64,000 nt of DNA from Prunus persica (taxonomy: Eukaryota; Streptophyta; Magnoliopsida; Rosales; Rosaceae): NCBI RefSeq assembly GCF_000346465.2, contig NC_034009.1, positions 28,989,664 to 29,053,663 of the forward strand, written 5' to 3'. Every line of letters begins with the position of its first letter. Within the stretch, counting starts at the first letter, position 1. The position numbers and the translations under genes were made by a program. Below the pieces are notes generated by a model. That model did no database searches. It had not been told where the DNA came from and saw nothing but the letters and a program-made list of their open reading frames with translations. Shown here piece after piece: positions 9,254-20,997 of the stretch.

Positions 9254-11799
9254 ATGGCTGAAGCTCGAAAGGAAGATCTGGTAATAAGGTTGGAGGAATC
9301 GCTGGGCATATCAAATTTAGAGAGTGGGCCAAAACTGGCAGGAGCAATCATAGCAAGGAAAATCCCAAACAGAGGAGCAATAAAAACAATCCTTCAGAAT
9401 GCGTGGGCTCTCTTCGGAGAAGCAAAAATTTCTTATATTAAGGATAATCTTTTCACTGTGGTGGTTCAAGATGAAGATATGACTGATCAGATTATAAACG
9501 AAGGTCCCTGGTCTGTAATGGGTTTCTATTTCAATGTTCAACGTTGGCCAAGCAACATGGCCATAAAGGAACTGCCACTTCACAAGGTGGCTTACTAGAT
9601 CCAAGCCCATGGGATCCCTTTGAATTTACTCACTGCAGCAGTGGCGGATCCAGAAATTTTCATTTTGGGGGTCAACGTATAAAAGGTTAAAAAAAAATTC
9701 TATACAAAATAAACTCATCGAAATGAAACGATAATATTCTAATTCATAGTTAATAGATAAAACCATGCAAAACACTCATGTTCTTTAGAACTGCATCAAC
9801 TTCAAAAAATAGATACACATTGCAATAAACCAGAAATATCTCTAGTAAACCCAAAAAAACAAAAAAAACAAAAACAACAAAAACAACAACAACAACTTCT
9901 TCATCTCAAATCCTCATCCTTCTCTTCTTGATACACGAGTTTGTAAGACCTTCACAAGCTTAGCATAGTCTTGATTTCTCCTCTCTAGTGCTTGTATATG
10001 TCCGTTCGATTGCTTGAGTTTCTCCTGCAAGTCAGCGATCTCTGCCTTCAAGGTTGTGACTAAAGCAGTCAACGAGACACACTCTTGGTTCCTCTCTAGC
10101 AGATGCAATCCTACATTTGCTGCCGAAGCAACACAGTGAGCACTAAAATAATTTGCCTCGTCCATTGCAGTTTTGTCAATATTGAAGGACAAAGATAATT
10201 TTGGCTAAGTATGAAAAATGCTTTTTCTGAATTATCATTTTCTGAAGATAATTTTTTGCGGCTTTCATTTCCTACATATCAAATAAAAAATCTGATTTTA
10301 TGAGATTTTTATATGAAGTATATATTGACTTAATAAACATTTATTTTTATTTCAAATTGCATGTTGAACTACAACCAATTTTTCATATTGTGATTTGGTT
10401 GGAATTTGATTTTCTAGTATTTTTATTTCAATCCAAATGGGGGTTACTTCATTATTTACATTGTAAACTTAAGTAAATGGAGTAATAAAAAAGTAAATGA
10501 AAGTAAAAGGACAAAGACGTTTACTTAAATGTTGAAAATTGAAATAAGGCAATTTGTACAACGTCGTTTTGGCCAGATTAAAATTTTTTTTATTTAAAAA
10601 AACAAGCCTTTAGTAAAACGACGTCGTTTTGACGTCCAGCGAACAAACAAATATGAAGGCGCGCGCGTTTTGGCTGTGGTTTAATGGGACGACGTCGTTT
10701 TGATGTCGAGCTAACAAAAAAAAGAAGGCGCGCACTGCACTATGTGCTTCTTCTCCTTCCTCTGCATTGCGCGTGATGTGCTTCTTCTTTGGGGCATTTC
10801 GTCGAACACTTTGCGAGGGTCAACTTTAGCAATTCTAATGGAGGATTTCAGAGGTTGTAGGGGTCAATTGACCACCCTTGCTTCTCTGTGGATCCGCCCC
10901 TGCACTGCAGGGAACAGTCTAGAGATTGGTGAAAAGCTGGGAGAGGTAAAAGAAGTTGAAGACCCTTAGCAGAAAGGTTCAAGAGGCTTCTTATGCATGA
11001 GAGTTCTGATTGATTCCAACAATCCCCTCCCTCAAGGATTCTGGCTGCCTCGTGCTGAAAGACAGGGTATATGGGTGGAATTCAAATTTGAGTGACTGTC
11101 AGATTTCTGTTTCAACTGTGGTAAGCTTGGTCATCTTCAGAGGAATTGCAGCTCCAGTAATAGCCAATCGAACAACTCTGAACTTACAGCCTATGGTGAA
11201 TGGATGAAAACCAGAGCAATTCGTGATAGTAAAGCTCCAATCAACACACAAGCTCTGAGAGGAGTTCGGAAGAGGAGCTGCATCCTTGCCATACTGCTGA
11301 CACAACGGATCCTTCCGTAGCCAACTCAAGTCACAGAAGACGTATGTTAGAAGCAAGAGGTAAAGAAGCTGCTTATTCCTCAAAGTTAAATACTAAATTG
11401 CAAATTTTCAACTGGAACTTAGAGGGTGTCAAGTTAGAGGTAAGGGCAAGAAATGATCGGGTTATTTTAGTGGAGGAGAACTGCCCAAGCCATTGGCTAT
11501 GGCCCACGGGGAGGGTGGGACCTATTTCTTTTGAAGAAGGCCTAAAATGGGCCAAGACTCATATTGCCTTTGGAAAGCATTATGTCACTAATTGGGCCGC
11601 AACTGGACCTTTAGAGAGAAGGCAGAACGAGGAGAATATGGGTCTCACAAATGAGATATCCATTGAGCCAGTTTTTAATAGCCCGTTTGACATTATTCCT
11701 GCCCTTGCGTATCAGACCCACCATAGAGAAGTTGATGAGGCCTTTGTAAGGATGGGTCTTAAAAGAGATGCTGACCCAGAATGGCAGAAGAATAAATGA
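9254..11799 (+). pseudogene. LINE ORF1 (DUF4283 plus zinc knuckle), broken
   Basis: ORF1 encodes an RNA-binding chaperone-like protein. The N-terminal part (9254-9598) matches DUF4283 and begins MAEARKEDLVIRLEE. An in-frame stop at 9596-9598 is followed by the hAT insertion. The reading resumes after 10910, passes a CX2CX4HX4C zinc knuckle at 11108-11149 (CFNCGKLGHLQRNC, in a different frame from the flanking open stretches), and ends in an acidic C-terminal part (11344-11799). Stops, frameshifts and the 1.26-kb insertion make it non-functional. Confidence 0.8.
9639..10902. mobile_element. Non-autonomous hAT element in LINE ORF1
   Basis: The terminal inverted repeats CAGTGGCGGATCC and GGATCCGCCCCTG are of the classic hAT form, and the target duplication is exact (CACTGCAG, 9631-9638 and 10903-10910). 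Removing the element and one TSD restores the LINE reading. The interior holds a minus-strand open frame (9914-10192, 92 residues) predicted to be coiled coil, with heptad-like Leu spacing and the run LKAEIADLQEKLKQ. It may be captured gene sequence. No transposase domain is visible. Three copies of a CGACGTCGTTTT-type motif occur near 10560, 10617 and 10689. Confidence 0.9.
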
Positions 11800-12077
11800 G
11801 GTTAAAAGGGCAAAGCCTCAAATGTGAGGCAAGTGTCAGAAAAAATTCAAAAAAGGAAACACAGACTGCATAGGAAGCTCTCAAGTCCAAAAAAACCAAA
11901 GAGTGCAGTGGAACCACGGAGGCTCTCTATTGATGTTTTCTTTGAGGAGGGCCTAACTGACATCCATGTTGGGGTGGCTGATGAAATTGGAGAGGGAAGG
12001 TCTCTGCAACGGGAGAATGAAAATATTGAATTGAGGATTGGCAATGGCGGCTGGCCAAAAAAAGCCACAAGAACGCC

Positions 12078-15000
12078 ATGAGTTATTTGTCTTGGAATTG
12101 TCAGGGGCTTGGGTCGGACCTGACAATTCGATCTCTAAGGGAGATCATAAATAGAAACCGACCTGCTATTGTGTTTCTCATGGAAACAAAAGTGAAACAC
12201 AATAGGCTGAAGAAGTGCAGTCAAGACATGGGTTTTTCTGAAAGCTTTTGTGTGGAATCGCATGGACAGGCTGGAGGTTTAGGGCTTTGGTGGGATAATA
12301 GCGTGGAGGTTCAGATTCCAGAATTTTCAAAAAATTTAATTGACACTGAGATAAAGGAGAAAGGTGGGGAAAGAAGTTGGCGCATTTCCTGGATTTACGG
12401 TACTCCCTATAAAGAAGAGAAAACTGATTTCTGAAGTTAGATTGGTAATTGTCTTCACCCTGGAGTGATCTTGTGGATGTGCATTGGGGATTTTGGTGAA
12501 ATTATCTGGGAATTTGAAAAAAAAAAAAAAAAAGGGCATGGCCTTTAATCACAAAAGTAGAAGATATCTCCAGGATTTTATGAATCAAAAGCAGTTAATG
12601 GACATGGGGTTCCAAGGGTATGTGTATACTTGGAAAAGGCGCAGAGCTAAAGGGGTGTTGATCCAAGAGCGCCTTGATAAAGGGCTGATAAACTCTAACT
12701 GGCAGGAGGTTTGGCCATGTTCTGTTGCAATTCATCTCCTAGATGTGGGTTCTGACCATTGTCCCATTCTCATTCTAAATGAAGAAAGACAGGAAAAGGT
12801 CTCTCGTCCGTTCAAATTTGAAGCTTACTGGGTTGCTGACCCAGAATGTGGAGAAGTGAAGTGATTCACAGGAGCTGGAACATGAATAATTGGAAGGGTA
12901 TAGTGACATGCTGGAGTAAAAAGCAAAGAAGGTGCAGATACGAGTTAAGAAAGTGGAGCAGAGGAAAGTATTCAAATGCTAGGTTGAAAACTGAAAAGTT
13001 AACTATTGAGCTTGAGTTGTTACAACATGACTGGGAAGAAAATGAGAGAAGAATTGAGTAGATAAAAATTGAGCTAAATGAGACATGGGGGCAAGAAGAG
13101 AGTTTTTAGAAACAGAGGTCAAGGATCCAATGGTTGAAGGAAGGAGATTTCAATACTGCGTTCTTCCACCATAGTACTCTCCAACGAAGAAGGAGAAACA
13201 GAGTGAGTAGGATTAAAGGTGTGGATGGGGTATGGGGAGAAAATGATAGTCAGGTCCAAAAGGCTTTTGAAGACTATTTCAAAAACCTATTTTTTTGATG
13301 GGGGAAAAAGAGATTTGAGGGACATTCTTTCTTTTATAACACCGGTGATTATTGAATAGATGAATAATAGCTTGTGCAGTCCAGTGTCAGATGAGGAGAT
13401 TAAGGAGGCTGTTTTCCAGTTTGGAGCAAGCAAGGTGCCGGGTCCTGATGGTTTTTTCGGAATATTCTACCATAATTATTGGGAAATTATTAGAGAGGAT
13501 TTGTGCAAGATGGTTAAAGCCTTTTTCCAGGGAGAATTTTCGGTGCATTGCTTAAACATGACAAAGATTGCCTTAATTCCTAAGGTCCCAAACCCAGAAG
13601 CTATCACGCAATTCCAGCCTATAGCCTTATGTAGCTTCACATATAAGATCATCTCAAAGATTCTTGCTAATCGCTTGAAGCCAATGCTTGTAGAGATCAT
13701 ATCCCTTCAACAGAGTGTCTTCATCCCAGGAAGATAGATACAAGACAATATTCTGTTAGCTCATGAGGCTTTTCATGCTTTGAAGCTCCGGAAAAAGACC
13801 AAAGTTTATGAGATGGGACTCAAATTAGACATGAATAAGGCCTACGACAGAATTGAATGGGATTTTTAAAAAGAATTGCTGCTAAAAATAGGGTTTGATC
13901 AAACGTGGGTGTGCCTGGTTATGAGGTGTATCACGTCGGTCCGCTTCACAGTGCTCTTAAATGGCAAGTCCGGGAACCCTTTCAAGCAGTCCAAGGGTAT
14001 TAGATAGGGAGACCCTATTTCCCTATATATTTTCATCTAGGTCAGTGATGTTCTATCAGTCATGCTGAACAAAGTAGTGGAGAGGGGTATTGCGCCAGGG
14101 ATCAGATTCAGTCGTGACGGTCCTACATTATCCCATTTATTCTTTGCAGATGACTCTATTCTGTTCCTAAAGGCTACTGAACGAAATTGCAATGCCATTG
14201 CAAGTATATTGAATTCTTATAGTCATGCCTCGGGGCAGGTGGTAAGTTTTGAAAAATCAAGTGTTTATTTCAGTCCTAATACTCCTCAGTAGTTCAGGGA
14301 GACTGTAGGGCACATAATGCATGTCAATATAACTGAAAACCCAGGGAAGTATTTGGGACTTCTAATGATGCGGGAGCGTGAGGTGATGAATTTTGTGAAA
14401 GAAAGAATGATGAGCAAAGTGGAGGGCTGGAAGCAAAAACTGCTCACTGAGGCAGGCCGTGAAATCCTTATTAAAGCTGTGGCCCAAGCGATTCCCACCT
14501 ACCCCATGTTTGTGTTCCTTTTCCCAGGAGGTCTTTGTAGAGAGTTGGATGAGATCCTAGCTAAATTCTGGTGGGGAGGGAATGAAGAAAAATATAAAAT
14601 CCACTAGATTAGCTGGGTGGAGCTAGGAATGCCCAAACTAGAGGGTGGCATGGGTTTCCGGAACCTTCATGATTTCAACCTTGCATTACTTGCTAAACAA
14701 AGCTGGAGATTGCTTACAGAGCAAAATTCTTTTTGGGCTTTGATTATGAAGAGCAGATACTTCCCTTCTTGTAATTTCCTTAAAGCTAGCAAAGGGGCTT
14801 GTGCTTCTTGGGCGTGGGCAAGCATGCTAGAGGGCAGAGAAGTGATCATTAGGGGTTCTCAATGGAAAATTTTAAATGGAACCAGAGTTAAGCTATGGAT
14901 TGATAAATGGTTTCCTGTGTCGCTAGACGATATGCTCCATCCTATTAATGATGAGTTAGTAGACGAGAATGCTTTTGTGTCTGAAATTATTAACCCCATC

Positions 15001-16736
15001 ACAAAGAGTTGGGACTTATCAAATCTTAATGGTAGAATCTCGGATCAGGATGCTTGAAGGATAAAAAGCCATGCTTGTATGAGGAGGTTGCGAATCTGAT
15101 CGGTTGGTTTGGCCCTTCAATGTGTCTGGTTGCTACTCTGTTAAAACTGGGTATAACTTGATTCATCCTAGCTACCATCCAAATCATAGGCACATGCATG
15201 CCTCGAGGTCTCACTATGTTTCTAAGAAGGTGTGGAAGCAAATTTGGTGTTCCCCACTAACTCCAAAAATAAAAAACTTTATGTGGCGTGCGGTTAAAGG
15301 TTGCCTCCCCACAAAGGCTCTTCTCTTCCGTAAGCATTTGGGATCCTCCCCTTTGTGCCCAGTCTGTGAAAAAGAGCCGGAAACTATCGAGCACTTATTG
15401 CTATACTGTATTTGGACTTTCAATGTCTGGTTTGGAAGCTTGCTATGTTATCGAGTTGATATACAAAGCATCACCACCTTTGACGAGTGGCTGCTCGGTG
15501 CGACTAGTAAGTTGGACAAGACAAATTCTAATTGGGTGTTGGTTCATATCAGTTTTATATGCTGGAGTATATGGAGAAGCAAATGTGCTTTTGTTTTTGA
15601 AGGAAAAAATGTTTGCCCAAAACAAACGATTGATTGGGGTAAACTTCTAGCTTTAGAGTTAATGGAGGTTGCTGATCTTAATGGTCATGGTGCGGAGGAG
15701 CCTACTTTGCAGGTGGTTGATACAATCCAGAGATGGCTCCCTCCCCCCCAAGCTACTCTTAAGCTAAATGTGGATGCGACCTGGGACAAGAAGACTTTAA
15801 TTGCTGGTTTAGTGACGCAGCACAAGCAACAAAGGTTTCAAGCGAAACCGTGAGTAACAATAAAACTGGATTCCACCAGAAAATTAAGAGAAGCTCTCTT
15901 GGAATAATATGATTAAAAGTTGAGTTCCAGATACATTAGACAAACCTGTCTAAATACACATTTCTCAACAACCCTCAACCCTTCAACTACTAGGGGAGTT
16001 ATTACATAAAACTGAAAAAAACAGGATTAATTTGGAGTCTTAATAACGTAACTCCTAAACTGTCCAAAACAGAATTTATTGAAAAATTAACTACCAAACT
16101 TTAACTGCAGTTTTGGAAGGCCAAACGAACTCAGAATGCCAAAATCCACCTTATGTCACAGCTAAGCAGTGAGTTACACTCGTGGCTTCGTTCCCTTTCC
16201 GAAAAGGTATTTTGCGTCCTAATCGGAGCTTGGACGACAAAACTGCATATTCCCGCTACGTCCTTTTTCTAGCTCAACCGCGATAAAATCTGCCATCTGT
16301 TCTACATCATTTAAGGGCTGTCATTCGTGATGAGCATGGTAATTTCGTAAGGGGAGCTGGAAAGGTTAGACTGGCCACTTCTCCTATTGAAGCTGAAGCC
16401 CAAGCAGCATTATATGGTCTGGTGGTAGCCTCGGATTTGGGTAATGTTCATCTAGAGTGTGAGTCTGATTCAAGGGAGCTGATTCTTAGCGTTAAAGGGA
16501 ATATTCAGAAAGGTAGATGGACAATCTACCCAATTCTTGCTGCTTTGAAGGAGAAGTGCAGAATTTTTGGCTCTTGCTCCTGGAAGTGGATCCCAAGGAA
16601 AGCAAACAAAGCAGCAGATGCTGCAGCTATTGAAGCGAAGAGGAAGATGTGTGATGAGGTCTGGATCAGCCGACCCCCATCCTCCCTGGTGTTCGTGCTC
16701 CAAAGCGATGGCCTCCCACGTCCTCCACAGGTGTAA
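12078..16736 (+). pseudogene. LINE ORF2 polyprotein (EN-RT-zf-RVT-RNase H), broken
   Basis: The ORF opens with the apurinic-like endonuclease (SWNCQGLG, then METK). The GDF motif follows near 12490 and the SDH triplet near 12758. Reverse transcriptase runs from about 13360 to 14600 with ALIPK, the LDMNKAYD box (an active-site Asp) and FADDS near 14147. A zf-RVT domain with CPVCEKE and a later H-C pair lies at about 15230-15430. RNase H begins with LNVDATWD near 15760 and, after the 497-bp insertion, resumes with VIRDEHGNF and ends at 16736. Stops (for example at 13735, 14290 and 14605) and several frameshifts show it is dead. A run of A residues near 12519 coincides with one frame change. Confidence 0.88.
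15813..16309. mobile_element. Probable solo LTR inserted in LINE RNase H
   Basis: The LINE RNase H reading breaks at 15812 and resumes at about 16310. The inserted 497 bp start with TG, end with CA and have nearly identical 5-bp flanks (TTTAG and TTTAA). That fits a solo LTR, though no matching full element is in the window and other insertion types are possible. Confidence 0.5.
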
Positions 16737-17023
16737 GGTTTTTGTCTAGTCAGGATCTGACGCTCGCCTTCTGGATGGCGTCCTAGTTGTTATTGTCCTA
16801 GCTGGAGTTTTTGTTGTGTTTTCATTGGGTTGGTCTAGTTTGGGTGGTTTCTCTTCGTACTGTGAAGAGTTGCTCGGGAGTTTGTAGTTTTTGCTCCTGA
16901 TGTGTTTTGGCAGTGTTGCTGTTTTTAGTTTGGGCTGTTTGATTGGCTGTTTGTTGGGTTGGTTTGTCCCTTTTCCCTTTCAATGAAAGTGTGATTCGAC
17001 CCAAAAAAAAGAAAAAAGAAAAA

Positions 17024-17595
17024 TTGAAAGCAACAGTAGGTAGGCAAGCTATTTGAAAGGAAATATATATAAAACAGAGTTAGTTATACTCCTTTTGAGA
17101 CGTACTATACTTGAGGGAGAAGAATTAATTCTTTGAAATTTTATATCTTCCCTTCCATTATAGCAGAATTAGAGACTAATATCAACGTGATTAACGTCAA
17201 CTGTATGTATCAACTTGTTAAATTGTCTCGTGATATAGTTAAATTGTTAAATTGTATCAAAAAGTTCATATCAAATGTTTATAGCTAATAAAATAGGAGG
17301 GTTGTTATTTTAACCCCGTGTCCTATTTCTCCACCCATCTTATCTTTCTAAAGTACCCTTGAATTATGGTAATCGTTTTTGCTTTTTATTTTTATGATGA
17401 CACAAAACCCTTTTAATAAAATTGAAATAAAAAAAACAAACTAATAATTAAAGAGAAACAAAAACCCAACAGCCACCACAGCCCCACCCTGTGCCCACCC
17501 AATTTGGTCAGCCACCCCACCCTGCCGGCGGCTGCTCCTCCTTACCCACCTTCTTTGCAGCCAACAAAACATCTGTATCCAAATAGACACACGGT
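17024..17595. other. Intergenic DNA downstream of P450 copy 2, with MITE-like remnant
   Basis: From about 17300 to 17590 the text (cccgtgtcctatttctccac, then a C-rich CCACCC stretch) resembles the end of the 812-bp element at 3608-4419. It is probably a truncated relative lying just beyond the P450 stop codon. The rest has no recognisable feature. Confidence 0.35.
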
Positions 17596-19849
17596 TCACA
17601 GTGAGTGTAGAATGACTGGAACTCCACGCTGTGGACGAACTGTCATAAACTGAATGGGTGAGTGGACATAACCAGGGGAAAGGGTGAAGCTGTAGCGCTG
17701 TAGAATCATTGCCAGAGCAATCTTGGATTCTACGATTGCGAAGTTCATGCCCACACAAGTTCGTGATCCCAATCCGAAGGGTATGAACGCGACCATGTTG
17801 TTGTTAGTAGCTTTAGCAACACCTTCTGAGAATCTCTCTGGTTTGAAAACGTTCACGTCTTCTCCCCAGTATTTGGGATCATGATGAAGTGATAGATTTG
17901 GGACGTGCACTTCAACATTAGCCGGAACAACCATCTTTCCCAGCCTTACTTCCTTGTCTGTTTCCCTAACAAGGGAAACAACTGGAGGATATAGCCTTAG
18001 AGATTCATTCAGGATCATACTCATCTGCACATGCATCCAAATGAAAAATTAGATGGCAATAAATGAAATGAGGATTTCAAAACTAAACCACTGATTAGAT
18101 ACATAAGCTAGCAATTAACTGATTGAGTTTCTTACCGTTTTTAGTTTGTTGAGGCCATCAGGGTTTGGATTTTCTTTTCCAAATAACTGTAGGACCTCCT
18201 TTCTTGCTTCCTCTTGCCAATCCGTATCGAGTGCCAGAAGAAAGATGGTCCAAGCAAGCAAAGAATTAGTGGTTTCTTGTCCAGCAAAGTAAAACGTTTT
18301 GCATTCATCAACGATGTCATCCACCGAAATCCTCTGGTTTTCATTGGTATCATGATGAGCCTTCAAAAGTACTCCAAGAAAATCACGCCCAAACCCGTCT
18401 GCTTCTCCAGTCATTGCCATACTTTCTCTTTTCCTAACAATCCCTGCTATGGTGTTGCGTATTCCTTTCTCAAGCTTCTCTGACTTGATCTCATCACTGG
18501 TTTTGTAAAACCGACTGCAAATTTGAACAAAAGACTAAAGATGAGAAGTGACAATTCCAACACTATTGTTGTGAACAGAAAATATTCCACAGCTAACATA
18601 ACCTTATTGATTCTTTACGATCATTTAGAGCATCCGCAATAGTTGTTCAATTGTTCAATTTATTGAACTATGTTGACATCTATGGAATGGAACTGCAATT
18701 TTACTTGTAATGGTACAGTTCAATAACTTCAGTTTACTGGCACGTGAGTCCCATAGTTAGACTATCAATTCAATAGAGGGTTCATCACACAGCACCCTCT
18801 ATTGCAAGTGAAATTTTACTGTTTTATTTCAATTTCATACAATAAAATTGTATTGATCCTAACTATTGCAGATGCTATTAGTTAAAAGAAGCTACCTGAT
18901 GATAGGAAGTCTGAGACTGAAATTATTTTTGAATATAAGGAAGGTCAACTGCCCCAGCATTTCAAAAATGTTCTTCCCATCTAAGTAGCTGGTGCCAAAT
19001 GCTGTCCTGGAAATTACTTCTGAGGTGAACAACCTAAATTCTTCATACACCTCGATCTCCTTGCCTTCATGATTTACCCACCTTTCTAGCATTGTCTCGG
19101 AGCTAGTTATCATTTCAGGAATCATACCCTGTTAACACAACACCATCATACAGTCAGTTAACAAGTTTACATTCAATATAAACAATTGACAGAAGTACTG
19201 GTACGTTAATATAAACATCTGCAAAGATGAACTTACTTTTAAGCTCTCTCCATGGAAGGCATGGTTGGCCAGCTTTCTTAACTTGACCCATTTTTCACCT
19301 TCTGCCATGGAAATGCTGTCGCCTAATAGCTTCTTCACATAGCCTTGGGACTTCTGTTTTCGGAAGAGTTTATCTTTGTTGTTCATGATCTCTTTGGACA
19401 ACTCAGGTTCCGCAATCACCAACTGAGGTTGAGTACCATGCCATTGAAGAAAATTCCTTCCTGTTGCAACAAAATCACTAAATTTAATTATCTTTGAACA
19501 AATTGAGATTATAAAAAATAAAAATAAAAGAACCATAGTTAATGAAGAGTTCGTAAGACGTACCAAATATCTTGGACCATTTGTGAGTATGAGGCTGAAC
19601 TGCAGAGAATATGTCATGTGATAAGCTTCTGGGCCTGCTCATAGCTTCCTTCTTCATGCTCATGATTTCTTTGGTGTTTCCATGGATGAGTCTGTAAGAA
19701 GGGCCTTTGACTCCCTGGAGATCCATGAATTTCTGGAAGCGATTTGGGGTCCACCATTGCTTGTAAAAAAGCCTGATGAGAGCTACAAGGAACACAAGTA
19801 GCATGCTTGAAACAGTGATTACTGGCATTCCGATTCCGGACCAACTCAT
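17596..19849 (-). CDS. Cytochrome P450, CYP749A-like (copy 2, complete)
   Basis: This is a complete membrane-anchored P450 monooxygenase of the CYP72 clan. Five exons are 19564-19849, 19237-19460, 18896-19128, 18136-18514 and 17596-18024, with GT-AG introns. They sum to 1551 bp, or 516 residues plus stop, the usual length for the family. Seen in order are an N-terminal hydrophobic anchor (about residues 7-25), the WWTP hinge, the C-helix WVKLRK, the I-helix oxygen-activation motif AGQETT, ExxR as ESLR at the start of exon 5, the PERF motif (FKPERF), and the haem-binding loop FGLGSRTCVG with its Cys ligand. No premature stop was found. The start is the ATG at 19849, shared with the other copies. 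The physiological substrate is unknown; other CYP72-clan enzymes act on terpenoids and hormones. Intron 3 holds a MITE. Confidence 0.92.
18628..18877. mobile_element. Tourist-like (PIF/Harbinger) MITE in P450 copy 2 intron 3
   Basis: The 250-bp element has 16-bp inverted ends (AGCATCCGCAATAGTT against AGCATCTGCAATAGTT) and a TTA target duplication (18625-18627, 18878-18880). P450 copy 3 has the empty site (tcatttagttaaaag near 49660) and copy 1 a near-identical one, so insertion happened after duplication. Confidence 0.9.
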
Positions 19850-19966
19850 TGTTCTAGCTTCTTTTTTTCTTCTTCTTCTTTTGAGTAATGAGATGAGCCA
19901 AAACCCAAGAGACAATTCTAGCTTGTATGTCAGTTTGCTGTGTACTGCGTGTGGCTCTCTTCAGTT

Positions 19967-19973
19967 TATATAG
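19967..19973 (-). promoter_or_regulatory. TATA box of P450 copy 2
   Basis: TATATAA on the minus strand lies about 120 bp upstream of the ATG, in the same context as in copy 1. Confidence 0.6.
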
Positions 19974-20711
19974 TAAAAGCTTGGGCGTACGGATTTCGTT
20001 GAATAAATAAATAAAGAAAATCAGACGGCTCTCTTGAAATTGAAAATGAAGCAAGCTTGATTTTAAGGTGTTTGTTTTGACCAAAACAATTAAGTACAAG
20101 GGCAGCCAAATACGACCAAGAAAGTTTATTTGTATATCATCTCTTTCAATACATCTTCGATGAAAGATCATGTAGCCGGGAAAGTTTTATAGGCCCATTG
20201 GCGGCACTGATATTTTAGGGGTCTGTGCCAAAATAACAAGAGAGTCTCTAAGGATAAATTTTGAACAAAAAATTATAAAAAATATCAAATTATATAATCA
20301 AAATCTTGTGATGATTAAATTACTAATTATCATTAAAAAGAATATATATATATATATATATATAAGAATAGGAAAACCAATATTAAATAGAAGTAGGAAA
20401 AATAACATTATTATTATACTCTTAATATATGAAAAAGCTAAAAAAAATCAATGCATTTCACATCAATAAAATATGGGGCCCACTTTTTCCTTCGTAAGGA
20501 GATGGCTCAAAAAGTAAAACTCAATATTATTAATAGGCTACAAGCTACACCGGTATCTTTGGAGTGGTGGAGTGCATCCATACGACCGCAAGAAGATTTG
20601 TAGAACTTGGACCCCATGGAGAATTGACATGGGAAATTGAATATTAATTTTTCTAATATATATATAATTGAATAATAATTTTGAATAAAGAAGAATATTC
20701 ATTATGAGTCA
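19974..20711. other. 5' flank of P450 copy 2, with a (TA)n microsatellite
   Basis: There is no gene. A TA dinucleotide run occupies about 20342-20363. Parts align with the 5' flank of copy 1. Confidence 0.5.
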
Positions 20712-20997
20712 CTAGCCTCTCTGCACGCGCTTCCGCGCATGCGAGAGGTTTTTTTTTAAAAAAATTTAAATTTATATTAGAATTAAAAAAGATAATGGAT
20801 ATTTGTGTTCCATAAAAATAGGATCCATTATCTGAATTTTCTTTTAATTTTAATTTTTTAATACGAAAAATTGTGAATTTATCATATTATCCTCATTTAA
20901 TTAATAATTTCAATTCTTAATGTTTGCATTAACCAAGGGCATTTTCTGGTATTTTAAATGTTTCACCATTCTCTGCCTTTTGCTTTATATATATAGA
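20712..20997 (-). mobile_element. Short non-autonomous Helitron, 286 bp
   Basis: On the minus strand it starts TCTATATATATA (20997), ends in CTAG (20715-20712), and has a strong hairpin just before the end (GCATGCGC paired with GCGCGTGC). The flanks are A and T. Its outer 190 bp and 90 bp are the same family as the ends of the 2.84-kb Helitron at 5103-7940, so it is a deletion derivative of that family. Confidence 0.8.

Larger units (their letters stand above)
9000..17023 (+). mobile_element. L1-type LINE (non-LTR retrotransposon), decayed, with two insertions
   Basis: A 5' untranslated stretch precedes ORF1 (9254) and ORF2 (12078). An A-rich tail follows the last stop at 17003-17023. Domain order is DUF4283 and zinc knuckle (ORF1), then endonuclease, reverse transcriptase, zf-RVT and RNase H (ORF2), as in plant L1 elements. 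The hAT element 9639-10902 and an LTR-like insertion 15813-16309 interrupt it. The 5' end is approximate, and I found no convincing target duplication. Confidence 0.85.
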
